In this document: one piece after another, positions 49,451-59,353 of the stretch
Layout of the letters: each line of letters begins with the position of its first letter
Position numbering within the stretch: the first letter of the stretch is position 1
NCBI GenBank assembly: GCA_027924645.1
Contig: BSBN01000213.1
Coordinates: 35,900,501-35,964,500 of the forward strand
Length of the DNA: 64,000 bases
Reading direction: 5' to 3'
From: Cunninghamia lanceolata
Taxonomy: Eukaryota; Streptophyta; Pinopsida; Cupressales; Cupressaceae
Made by a program: the position numbers and the translations under genes
Notes under the pieces: generated by a model
Database searches by the model: none
What the model was told of the DNA's origin: nothing
The model's input: only the letters and a program-made list of their open reading frames with translations

Positions 49451-50536
49451 TGTGAGGGGGAAAACAGGTTAATCAAATCAATGAATAATAAAACCCAAAC
49501 ATCAATAGAAGTTGAAAGCAAAGAAGATTAAAACAAACAAAAGTAAATGTACTTACAACCTCTTTACCTATCATTTTCCATTGCTTGCCTATTTGTCCTT
49601 GATCTTGATGATGAAGCCCTCAGAAGTGTTGCTCCCTTGCTTGTTTGAAGATGACAAAGACAGAATGGCTCTGATATTCGTGTGATTGAAGGTGAGGTTC
49701 AACACACTAAATAGAGGATGAGATGAATACTTAAGAAAATGGGTGCCAAAGGCGCGCTTGATTTCCTACAACATAAGTTTGCATAAATGATAAGTGATGA
49801 AATGAAGAAGGAGAGGGTGGTATTTATAGAAAAAGGTGAGGGAAGATCAATGGTTTAGAAGAAAAGGAAAGATCAACGGAGGAGGGTTGTTGAGGAACGT
49901 GCAACAAATGGAAGAAAGACATGTGTCATTTGAAAAGTACTTTTGTTGAGTTAACTCCTCTCTTGATGAGGATAAGATTTGATTTTCTTAAATTAGAATT
50001 TATTTTTCTAATTTAAGAGAAAGTTTCCTTTAAAGATGCTTTAAAACTGCTTTTACTTTTGTGTGACAAGAGGAAAGTATTTTCTAGAAGATAAGAATGG
50101 TTTTTGAAGATAAGAATGCACAATTAAATAAAAAAAAAGATTTTATTTAATTATTTTGTAGATAATTGAGAGGAATAAATAAAATATAGAAATATATTTT
50201 ATTTTGTGGATATTTTTGAAGAATAAAATAAAATATAAAAGTATATTTTATTTAGTGGATAATTTAGATTTTATTTAAATAAAATTTGCATTTTATTTAA
50301 ATTTGGAAGAATAAAGGTTTTAATTAAATAATTAAAATTATTTAATTATTTTGTAGAATGAAGGTGATGTAGATGAATTTAATTAATTAAATAAATGTGT
50401 TTATTTAATTAAATGAGAGGAAATGAATCAGATAAATAAATGAATTTCTTTATTTATTGATAGGAGAATGTGAATGACGAAATAAATATTTAAAATATTT
50501 ATTTAAGTAGAGTCATGCCAATTTTAGGTGTATACA
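49451..50536 (-). mobile_element. 3' LTR of Tat-like element (1.09 kb)
   Basis: On the minus strand it starts TGTATACACC directly after the tract AAAGAGGGGCAAAA and ends CCCTCACA at 49451. It has a TATA box (TATAAATA, minus, 49828-49821) and a very AT-rich U3 with many TTTATTTAATTAAAT runs. The left neighbour is an integrase frame of a different element, so the edge is a true insertion junction; ATGAT (49446-49450) is the candidate target-site copy. Confidence 0.65.
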
Positions 50537-50550
50537 TTTTGCCCCTCTTT
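50537..50550 (-). promoter_or_regulatory. Polypurine tract of Tat-like element
   Basis: The minus strand reads AAAGAGGGGCAAAA, abutting the TGTATACACC LTR start. Confidence 0.65.
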
Positions 50551-50814
50551 GATGCAATGTGTTTTATCACGTTGTTTCAAAGAAAAAAATTTTTTGATAG
50601 TGATACATGCCCCAGTTTGCCCCTGGTACAAGTTTAACGACAGGATGCCCTCTCGGGAGATAGGGCGGGAAGAAGGCGGAAGGCGTGAGATGGACAATCT
50701 CATGAAGAAGAAGGTGAAAAATGGGTTAGGATGTAGAAAAATGGGATATGTTTCAGGAGAAATAGGTATGGGAAGTAGCCACAGTTGTCATACAGTCTGA
50801 TATGGTTCACTTGC

Positions 50815-50822
50815 TATATATA
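50815..50822 (+). promoter_or_regulatory. TATA box of antisense PMD gene
   Basis: TATATATA followed by GGAGCTGGG, 77 bp before the ATG at 50899. Its position fits a start site near 50845-50855. It is on the strand opposite to the host retroelement. Confidence 0.55.
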
Positions 50823-50898
50823 GGAGCTGGGTCCACAAGTTCTATTCATTTGTACACTTGTCCATAGTTGATTAGTCCTCTAGAGAGCTTAGGAGAGC

Positions 50899-53655
50899 AT
50901 GGTAGCCAGACAGCTGGATATTCTGTGGGAGGAGCACCGATTTGAGCGGATCCGACGGTACAATCGGCCAGCGGAGGTAGGACCCCCGGTATGTAGTTCT
51001 TCAAAACTTGTCAAAAGTTAATTTTTATGCGTATTAATGGCTAGGAAAACCAACTAGGACAGATGCACCGAAACACTCTTTTGGCGCATATGACCTCCGA
51101 AGTGGCGCATCCATTGCGTTATGGCGCATTTGAGCTTTGAAGCGACGCATTTGATAGTATTGCGCTTTTGACTCTGAAAGTGGTGCTTTTGATGGTTGTT
51201 GCGCATTTGAGTCATGAATTGGTGCATTCGTCGCTATATGGTGTATTTGATCTATAAAATGGCGCATTTGATATTGTTGTGCATTTGAGTCCCAAATTGG
51301 TGCATTTACCAGGAAATTGTGCATATGACACAAGAAGTGGCGCATGTACCCGAACGGTGCATACACATCAAAGGGCGGCGCATTCACGGTGAAGCGGTGC
51401 ATGTGATATCGATTGGCATATTTGCCACCTGGATCGGTGCATTTGTACTAGGAGAATCAGTTGATTTAATGAAATTAACCCAATTGGCATCTTGATCAAT
51501 GCGGCATTGACTAGTGATCTCTGAGATTGTCAGGAATCTAGTCGAGAGATGATATGTTGTTTTGATTAATTTGATATGTTAAGTCATTGATAGGAGAGTT
51601 TGATTGTTTTGAGCAGGTTTGATATGGATATGGACTTCATTGACGGTATGCTTTGCTTGGATAAGGACTTCTTTGACGTTATGCGTTGTTTGGTTGCAGG
51701 AGGATATTCGAAATGTCCTGATGTCTCGAGAGCAGTTCCCGTTGCCGTTGTTGTAGCGGTATATGTTGACTGAGATAGATCACGAGACTCTAGGCGCTAT
51801 GGGTCTGCACTATGTTTGCTTTATGCCCGAGGTTCGTGCGAATCAGGCCTTGTTGATGGCAGCAGTGGAGCGATTCCATAGTGAGGATGGTACATTCCAT
51901 CTACCGACGAGGGAGATGGCGGTTACTCTCAAGGATGTGTACCGGATTCTACACCTTCTGATTCAGGGAGAGCTAGTTGAGTATGTGTCACAGCGGGACA
52001 ATGGCTTGGAGGAGTGTAGACGCGTATTTGATGACCTAGAGTTGGTGGGGGAGGAGATTTTGTGGCAGGACATGTATGACTGCTATGACTACTTCCCGAG
52101 CATAGTGGCTGGACTGATCAGTGGTGTGATATGCCCCGATAGGAGGTCGCACGGCTTCCCGATCGGCTGAGAGAGGGTGTTGGAGAGCATGATCACAGAT
52201 GGGACCCGATATGCGTGGGGTGTGTGTGTGCTTGCACACTTATATAGAGACATGCACCAGGTGGTTTATCACAGAGGAGCCAGTTTGTCTGCGAGTGTGT
52301 CGCTGTTGCAGTTTTGGTTGTGGGAGCACATTGCTATCACATGGTCGATATGTGTATTTCACAGGCAGAGGGGTGAGCCCTATAGTTATGGCTATGTAGG
52401 TGTGATTTCCCAACACAGGCTGGGGAAGTTGGAGTACTGGAGGCATGCTTTGGATGGCATAGATGCAGTTGTCTGGCATCCCTACATAGACTGTGAGGTA
52501 TGGGATGATGAGGCAAATGAGCTTCCATATTGCTTCTAGATGCGGTGGCTTATTGGTAGGACTAGGTACATTCTGGAGAGGTAGATTGTGAGCAGAGTGC
52601 AACGACAGTTTGGCTGAGTCTAGGGCAGACCATAGGGGGAGGTACGCTTTGCCAGGACTCATGCAGAGAGGTATAGGTGGGGTCCTGTGGCATCATATGA
52701 GGAGGCCTTGGTAGACTTTCGGCAGATTCCTTATGCAGCTTGGCCCATGCAGAGGGAGATAGTGGATGCTGGCATGACGCCAGACTATGAGGAGTGGTTC
52801 GCGGCACACCCATTCCTGAGATATTCAGGGCTAGGAGAGTTAGCTCCTCGTATAGACGAGGATGATTCAGATGGTGAGGGTGCAGCTGGCAGGAGGAGGG
52901 GAGGACAGAGGAGGAGGAGGAGGAGAGATCAGGGAGATGATGGGAGACTGAGACAGAGGCAAAGAGTCAGAGAGGGACTTATGGGCCAGCAGGCAATTGG
53001 ATAGGCACAGGTCCAGGTGCCAGTTTAGCCAGAGGTAGCACAGAGACAGATGCCACCGCCACAGTAGGTGGCGCAACCGGTACAGGGGTAGGTACCAGCA
53101 CAACAGGTGGCACCGGGATAGGCAGAGCAGGCTCCACAGCCTAACTTGTAGCAGCAAGTCATAGTGGCATTACAGAGTCAAATTAGGCATCTAAGGGCTC
53201 ACTTGAGAGCAACAGAGTCACGGAGAGAGTCTAACGCGACTCGGTTATCAGAGTTGACGAGGGAGAGAGATGCAGCCTTAGCTAGCATGCAGGCTATGAG
53301 GGTAGAGAGAGATGCAGTCGTGATGGCCATGGGCACAGATGGGACATCCAGTTTCTTGGTGTCACAGGTGCAGCAGGCACAGACGTAGCTGACATAGGTA
53401 CAGAGTGAGCTTACTAGAGCCCAGGTGCAGGCTCAGTACTATAGAGGATTATATCACGGAGCTGTGTCAGTAGAGCATCGTGCCCCCAGCTTCAGGCGCT
53501 AGTCAGAGGCATTGCAGAGGGCAGGTGAGTCTCGGTCTATAGGCTCAATGAGGGGCCCACAGCAAACAGGGGGAGACAGAGGAGAGGCCAGTGCAGGGAG
53601 TAGTATGCCACGGCAGCAGGGTTAGACAGACCTAGATACTTGTACCATTTTTTGA
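50899..53655 (+). pseudogene. Antisense plant mobile domain (PMD) gene in Tat element, two exons
   Basis: Exon 1 is 50899-50988 (30 codons, MVARQLDILWEEHRFERI), donor CCG|GTATGT. The intron is 50989-51699 and the acceptor TTGGTTGCAG. Exon 2 is 51700-53655, joining in phase 0 and ending at a TGA at 53653. The core at 51763-52170 (MGLHYVCFMPEVRANQALL, FHLPTREMAVTLKDVYRIL) matches the plant mobile domain (aminotransferase-like PMD) of MAIN/MAIL proteins and their transposon relatives. The C-terminus is acidic, then Arg-rich (GRRRGGQRRRRRRD), Gln-rich, and a coiled coil (53164-53380). About 17 in-frame stops, nearly all TAG, and no frameshift lie in 650 codons. The family role is thought to be in silencing or genome stability; its role in retroelements is unknown. 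It could in principle be a host gene, but its place between Tat integrase and LTR argues otherwise. Confidence 0.7.
51060..51440. repeat. GCGCAT-repeat array in the PMD intron
   Basis: Degenerate units of TGGCGCATTTGA and variants (TGGTGCATTTG, TTGCGCATTTGAG) recur about every 20-30 bp, roughly 17 times. They sit wholly within the intron. A minus-strand frame through them gives repeats of NAPIHDSNAQQ type, which I take as a by-product. Confidence 0.75.
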
Positions 53656-54960
53656 TTGGATGTACCTATTTTTTTATGGATGGCTGAGATAGCCGATATA
53701 TGTACTTATTTTGTCCTGAGACATGTATCACCATTTGTTATGTTTTGTATACACTTATGATATGACCATGAGAGCTTGGACAAAGATTTTGATATGTTGT
53801 ACATTTGGACATGTTTTTGATGATTATATGATGATGCAGTGATTGATGTTCTATATGCTCATGCTTTTCTATTGTTGATATGCTTATGGAGGTGATCTAT
53901 TGCATGATGTATTTGACTATGTGATGCATACTAGATGGATTTTTATATGATTTGATATGTAAAATGCAAATGTGATATGTTATGGATATGATTTATGCAG
54001 CTCTATATGTATGTTGATGATGCTTTTGATTTTTTGATATGAGATATGGATGTAAAATGCATGTGGGTGACCTAATGTATGTATGGAAAATGATTTAATC
54101 ATGTGGATGACTATCTCATGCGATATGATATGTTTCTTATGCTATGTTTTTGATATGTCCAAATGTACTTAATCGACACAGAGATGATATAGATATGTAG
54201 AAGAAAAGAGGTAAAGGAAATGAGGATTTTACACTTGATATGCTGCAGGATTTTATTGATTGCATGGTTGATATGGATATGTATATGGAATGGATGTGGA
54301 TTTTGTCATCTTGACATTTGCAAGGCTTTTTGCTTTCATCATTGGGCATTTTTTGGTATTTTTTCCTTTTTTTTGAAATGTTGTAAGGAAATACAAGCAT
54401 CTAGGCATAATTAGACCGAGATGACCTAAGTATTACTTACATGGATTTTGATATAGCAAGTTGATACAAGCATCTAGTCAAACTTGAATCTAGATGACCT
54501 GAGTACTTCTTGTATTTCAACAGACATGGATTGCCCCTTTTCATGTGTAGACCTTGGAGTCCTTGATGATCTTTTGCTGATCATGTCATTAGACAAAAGT
54601 CATCACATTACTACAGTTTAATCCACAAGCAGCAGATAAAGAAAATGATTATGTCCCCCATCATAGCATCTCTAGCTTTTGGCATCCTTGAGTAGCATAG
54701 GAAGACATAATGACAAAAATTCAAGACCTTGTAAATTAACCTGTTGACAAAACATTCTTGCATTAGATGTGTCTTTTTGCCATAATTGATATAGAATCAA
54801 TTTTTTTGTTTTTTTGGTAAGTTATTCTGCTCTGCTTTGGACAGGTTGATGTTTTGCATCAAGACTTTTGGTTTGGGTAGCTTGTTTCTGCTGTGCTTTC
54901 TTGTCTAGTGAAAGGTATCGTCATCCTTATTGGTATCCTCTTAGAAAAGTGGCATTCAAG
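53656..54960. other. Spacer between PMD gene and Tat integrase end
   Basis: No coding frame is supported. It is rich in TGATATG/GATATG words (53760-54280). It contains an imperfect direct repeat of about 80 bp: ACAAGCATCTAG...GATGACCT(A/G)AGTA starts near 54391 and again near 54467. Confidence 0.5.
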
Positions 54961-55636
54961 AATCCAAATCTGTAACTAGGTCGAGGAGTTGCCCCCAGTA
55001 TAGACAAGGATTGACTTATTATGAGTGAGACGATAGACAGACATGGAGAGACGGACCCTAAGGGACTGACCTAGTGCCTCAGGGGCTCATTGCTAAATGG
55101 CCTTGCCTACGTGATGACGCAGAGGCAATGTAGTTTGGGGTAAACCCTAGCGGACCTAAGACCTAGGCGACGGCAAAGTGGTACAGAAATAGCACAGACT
55201 CAGGTTGATAGAAGGACTGGATATGGGACAGATGGGATAGTGGAGTGGAGAGGAGCCTCGGGGGTGCATTGAGAATGGCCTTGCCTACGTGATAACTCAG
55301 AGGCAACGTAGTTCGACAATGGTTCAAAGGACTAGTTCAAGATGAGCGGTATGAGGGACATACTGCTCATCTTGGAGTCTAGTTACTCTATACTCTTCAT
55401 CTGATTTGAGGCCTTTTAATGAGACTCGCAAGGATGGGATCTCGACTTCAATGGGCAAGATAGCTTTAGATCCATAGACTAGGGAGTATGGTGTTGCACC
55501 TGTGGGTGTGTGGATACTTGTGCAATAGGCCTACAATGCGGGGTTCGGTCGGACATGCCAATCACGGCCGGCGTCATTTACAATCTTCTTTAGGATTTTT
55601 AGAATAGTTTTATTTGATGCCTCAGTGTGGCCATTG
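54961..55636 (-). pseudogene. Tat integrase, distal part (catalytic Glu and C-terminus)
   Basis: Read on the minus strand from 55636: NGHTEASNKTILKILKKIVN, the block with the catalytic Glu of the D-D-E triad, then TSIHTPTGATPYSLVYGSKA and ILPIEVEIPSLRV, all strongly typical of Tat integrase. A stop interrupts NPAL*AY. Beyond about 55380 the frame decays, with many stops and a duplicated segment. It is the continuation of 60780-61105, separated from it by the 5.1-kb TR-GAG insertion. Confidence 0.8.
55080..55315. repeat. Imperfect direct duplication
   Basis: GGCCTTGCCTACGTGATGACG with CAGAGGCAATGTAGTT near 55098-55137, and GGCCTTGCCTACGTGATAACT with CAGAGGCAACGTAGTT near 55279-55315, form two copies about 180 bp apart, each preceded by a CTC(A/G)GGGG block. 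Confidence 0.6.
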
Positions 55637-57075
55637 TGGTGCAGGAGCACCTACCTGACAGCTGGCCTTCATGAGGCAGTTAGTTTGAGTCTTATTTCTG
55701 TTTCCAAGAAGGTCTGATAAGACCAAATGCATGTAATAAGGTCAAGCTGATCATACTAAGATCATGCTGACCAGGCTTTGCTATTTTTAGTTAGTTTGTT
55801 AGGACAATTGTCATGATGTATGTTCGGTTGGATCTCCCAGCCGCCTGGAGAGTTCCCAGCTGCTTGGAGTCGGGTCAGTAGTACTCGCAGGAAAATCTAT
55901 TTATGCATGAGGATCAGTTGACTGTAGATCATCGATCGATAGTATAGTATTGCATTGAGCAGAGGAGTTAGAGTGTGCTGTGTGAGAAACAGTATATTGT
56001 ATTGCATCTTTGAAATCAATAAAGATCCTGTTTTCGTTTTCTGTTTGATCTCCTTTGTGTAATCGATCTGCTGGTTTGGGTGGTTTCATGGATTCACTGA
56101 TCCATTCCACCGGTTGATTCGTCTGATCGGTGGAATGGTTATGTACAGTAGGTTAGGAGTTAGTTTGTTTGTTTGCATGTAGGTGTGCAGGATCGCGGTT
56201 GAAAGGTGTTGAAGACCCTAGCATGGGTATGTGCTAGGTCGAGCTGAGAGAGTTTGGAAGATCACCCTGAGAGTGGATCGGGTCATCCCTGGAGGATCGG
56301 CGAAGTGAAATTTCTCTAAGGTTGGAAGTTCGTTAAAACGGCATCATCAAGATATTTCTGCAAATATCCTGCAGTCGCTTCGGGCATCGTCATCCGGATA
56401 AGTGGAGAAGAGCATGATGTAGTCGAGTGCATGAAGTGAAGGAGCGACGGGGTGACCATCATCAGGAAGTACCGAGGAGGAGCGCATCGGCATAAGGAAG
56501 AAGAAGATCGGGTTGATCGCGGGCCGAAAAAGCTAAGTTTGGCCAACAGCAGGATATGACGTCATCATCATCAGGATATAAGTCATCAGGATATTTCAGA
56601 GCAGCAGGATATTGAGGAGCTGCGGGTGACGTCATCATCATCAGGATATACGTCATCAGGATATCAGGGTGACGTAAGCATCAGAAGGGACGGTGCGAGG
56701 AGTTAAGGTTTGTCATCATCAGGATAAATGGAAGGAACCGGATGTTCTTTATCCTGCTGATTATCATGATGTTGAATATCATGATGCTGAAGATAGTGAA
56801 GAAAGAGTTTGTCGGTGAGATGAACAGTGGACGACAGGAGGATGTTCGCGCTTGCCAAACATGATGATGCTGTTGATAATCGAGTAAGGTGATGCTGTTG
56901 ACATGCAAAAGGGCGAGGGCTTGTCATCAGGAGGATATCGATCGGCACAGGAAATATGATGATGCTGACAGTGTTAAGCAAAATATGATGATGATGGTGG
57001 TGATGATGATGATGATGATGGGTTGCGGACATCCATGCTGTATGGTAAGGTTATAGTGTGGATGCCTCTACATCA
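55637..57075 (+). mobile_element. 5' LTR of TR-GAG element
   Basis: It runs TGGTGCAGGAGCACC ... GCCTCTACATCA. A TATA-like TATTTAT (55898-55904) and an AATAAA (56018-56023) suggest a short U3 and R, with about 1 kb of U5/leader. A GATGAT microsatellite lies at 56979-57020. Confidence 0.9.
56557..56677 (+). promoter_or_regulatory. TGACGTCA cluster in LTR
   Basis: TGACGTCA lies at 56557-56564 and 56627-56634, and TGACGTAA at 56670-56677, within repeats of CATCATCAGGATAT. These are consensus bZIP/TGA-factor sites. In the 3' LTR some copies carry TGACATCA or TGATGTAA, so they are eroding. Confidence 0.5.
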
Positions 57076-57078
57076 TAG

Positions 57079-57090
57079 TGGTATCAGAGC
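57079..57090 (+). promoter_or_regulatory. Primer binding site of TR-GAG element
   Basis: TGGTATCAGAGC, three bases after the LTR end. Initiator-Met tRNA type. Confidence 0.9.
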
Positions 57091-57187
57091 TCAACAAAAG
57101 GTCTGGGCTGTTGTGTGTTGATTCTGTCACCGAAAGGGCAGAGATAGAGTTGATTGTGTGTTGTGTGTTGATTGAGAGGTTGACAAA

Positions 57188-59353
57188 ATGCCTCCGAAAG
57201 GTAGTGGTACTACAAGGGAATTACAGGAGATGAAGGAGAAACATGCTAGAGAGATGAGGAAGATGAAGAAGCTTGCTGAAGCACTTCAAGCCAGGCTTGC
57301 AGCCCTGGAAAAGAACAAAAAGAGGGAAGTGGCAGACAGTGAGTCTGAAGAAGATGAAGATACTGTTGAAGAGTATGAAGAGGTAGCTGAAGATCTGGAT
57401 GCTGAAGACCAGAAATTTGCAAAACTGTTAAAGGCAGTACAGAGTGATAAACCTAAGGTAAAGGTTGATGTTTCCAAGTATACTGGAAGTTTGAATGAAG
57501 ATGAGTTGCTGGATTGGATTGCTGCACTTGATAATCACTTTGAATGTGACGATGTTGCTGAGGATCAGAAGGTAAAGATTGCAAAGACCAAGTTAGGAGG
57601 TCATGCTTTGGTATGGTGGGATTATGTACAATCTGAGAGAAGGAAACAAGGGAAGTCAAAGATCACTTCATGGGATAAGATGGTAGCAAGGATCAAGGGT
57701 AAATTCTTGCCAAGGGATTATGAAATCCAGATGTTTAAGAAGCTGCAATTTTTAAGGCAGAAGGAAAGGGATGTGAAGGCATATACTGAGGAGTTTTATA
57801 AGTTAAGTATGAGATCTGGTCATCATGAGAATGAGGTAGAAAAGGTGGCTAGGTACTTGGCTGGTTTGAGATTGAACATACAGGATGAGTTAGTGTTAGC
57901 TAACCCTAAGAATGTGGAGGATTGTTATCAAATGGCAATCAGGATTGAAGAAAAGATGAATAGAGGACATGATAAGTCCATGAGAGGAAGAGGAAACAAT
58001 ATGAGGGGAAGAGGAGCAGCCCCTACACAAAAGCAAACCAATGAGGGTCAAGAAGACACTGGTAAAGGACAGGGACAGTCTGATTTCAGAGGTGGATGGA
58101 AAGGTAATAGAGGTAGATTTGGAGGTGGTAGAGGTTCTACTACATTTTCAGGCAAGTGTTACACCTGTGGTGAGTTTGGTCATCCATCTTTCAAATGTCC
58201 AGAAAACAAAGGTCCATCATCCAGAAATGATAGAACACCTGACAAGAGAGTACAACTTGTACAAGAAGAGAAAGTAGAGAAAAGTGTGCAGAGTTCAAAC
58301 ACTTATCAAAAGGATAAGGAGCCTGATAATTATGCATACCCAGAGAGTGGAGAGTCTCTGATGATGAGAAGAACAGTGACTACCATGAAGGTACCTGACA
58401 AAGAATCCCCACAAAGAAAGTCTCTTTTCAAGACCATATGCAAGAGCAAAGGTAAAGTATGTAAGGTTGTCATTGATACTGGTTCAACAGACAACATGGT
58501 ATCTCAGGAAATGGTGGAAAAACTGAATTTGGAAAGGATTCCACATCCATACCCTTACAAGGCATCTTGGGTGAGTGATAGTCAATCACTTTTTGTCTCT
58601 GAACAGGCATTTGTGGATTTTCATATTGGAGCATATCATGATAGAGTTTTGTGTGATATTTTGCCCATGGAATGTTGTCACCTACTGTTGGGTAGACCAT
58701 GGCAATTTGATAGAAGGGTACTGTATGATGGGTATGCTAATACATACACCATCAAGAAAGATGGGAAGACTATGAAGTTGATGCCATTGCAGGCAGATGC
58801 TACAGTACAGGGGGCAGCCAAAATCATTTTAATGGGAAAGAAGGAGTTTGTGCAGATGCCTATAGGAGCAGGCATAAAGGCAGTTGAGGATACTACAGGG
58901 AAAGGAGTTGTTCAGGACAACAGGTTGAAGAAAGTTTTAGTTGTGACTGACAGAGGTCAGCAGCAGGTGCAGAAACAGGTTTGCACACAGCAACCAGTTC
59001 AGAAGAATGACAAGGATGTTGTCATAATTGGGACTATTGTTTGTCCTCTAAAGGTTGAAAGAAAGATAGGATTGAACATTGCAGAAGTTCAAGAGGCAGT
59101 TCAGACAGAGGTTCTGGTCAAACACAAGGTATGTGAGAGAAAGGCCTACATTGACAGGCATGAGGATTTACTTGCCAGAAAGCAAGTTACAGTTCAGAAG
59201 ACTTGGAGCAGCCAAGAGCCAGCAGAGGACAAAGCTGGAACAGGTCAGAATATTGCAAAGGCAAAGTGTAAAGGTGGAGGACTTCCACATACTAAACTCA
59301 TGGGACATGAGTTCTTTTCTGTTGGGGAGTATGGTGCAGGAGCACCTACCTGA
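57188..59353 (+). CDS. Gag-protease polyprotein, 721 aa, intact
   Basis: The ATG at 57188 is the first good start after the PBS. Domains: coiled coil (about residues 8-50); acidic stretch (SESEEDEDTVEEYEEV, about 50-75); chromovirus Gag capsid domain (about 93-260, with WWDYVQSERRKQG and KFLPRDYEIQMFKKL); Arg/Gly-rich linker; CCHC zinc knuckle (Cys324, Cys327, His332, Cys337); aspartic protease with Asp-Thr-Gly-Ser at 430-433 and LLGRPW at 500-505; then about 170 residues without known domain (KVERKIGLNIAEVQEAV). The reading frame is uninterrupted and ends 22 bases inside the 3' LTR. It would assemble particles and mature them, but needs RT and integrase in trans. The only long intact frame in the window. 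Confidence 0.9.
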   Translation: MPPKGSGTTRELQEMKEKHAREMRKMKKLAEALQARLAALEKNKKREVADSESEEDEDTVEEYEEVAEDLDAEDQKFAKLLKAVQSDKPKVKVDVSKYTGSLNEDELLDWIAALDNHFECDDVAEDQKVKIAKTKLGGHALVWWDYVQSERRKQGKSKITSWDKMVARIKGKFLPRDYEIQMFKKLQFLRQKERDVKAYTEEFYKLSMRSGHHENEVEKVARYLAGLRLNIQDELVLANPKNVEDCYQMAIRIEEKMNRGHDKSMRGRGNNMRGRGAAPTQKQTNEGQEDTGKGQGQSDFRGGWKGNRGRFGGGRGSTTFSGKCYTCGEFGHPSFKCPENKGPSSRNDRTPDKRVQLVQEEKVEKSVQSSNTYQKDKEPDNYAYPESGESLMMRRTVTTMKVPDKESPQRKSLFKTICKSKGKVCKVVIDTGSTDNMVSQEMVEKLNLERIPHPYPYKASWVSDSQSLFVSEQAFVDFHIGAYHDRVLCDILPMECCHLLLGRPWQFDRRVLYDGYANTYTIKKDGKTMKLMPLQADATVQGAAKIILMGKKEFVQMPIGAGIKAVEDTTGKGVVQDNRLKKVLVVTDRGQQQVQKQVCTQQPVQKNDKDVVIIGTIVCPLKVERKIGLNIAEVQEAVQTEVLVKHKVCERKAYIDRHEDLLARKQVTVQKTWSSQEPAEDKAGTGQNIAKAKCKGGGLPHTKLMGHEFFSVGEYGAGAPT
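59319..59331 (+). promoter_or_regulatory. Polypurine-like tract of TR-GAG element
   Basis: CTGTTGGGGAGTA abuts the 3' LTR. It lies within the coding frame. Confidence 0.55.

Noticed and set aside
51034..51402. Minus-strand 122-codon frame with NAPIHDSNAQQ-type repeats
   Set aside because: It is produced by the GCGCAT repeat array in the PMD intron. No start context or second copy supports a protein.
50899..53655. PMD gene as a resident host MAIN/MAIL-like gene
   Set aside because: It lies between Tat integrase and the Tat PPT/LTR, on the antisense strand, where Tat elements are known to carry extra ORFs, and is full of stops. Still not excluded; listed as a finding.
51700..53655. TAG read as sense (recoding) to explain the open frame
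   Set aside because: Plant nuclei use the standard code. TAG at Gln/Trp-like positions and TGA at Arg-like positions fit C-to-T decay better.
55901..56110. 69-codon minus-strand frame repeated at 59600-59809
   Set aside because: Both copies lie in the LTR pair of one element. The frame covers the AATAAA region and has no domain.
56703..57032. Minus-strand frame with a run of histidines (also at 60402-60731)
   Set aside because: It is the reverse reading of the (GAT)n microsatellite inside both LTRs of the TR-GAG element. Duplicated only because LTRs are duplicated.
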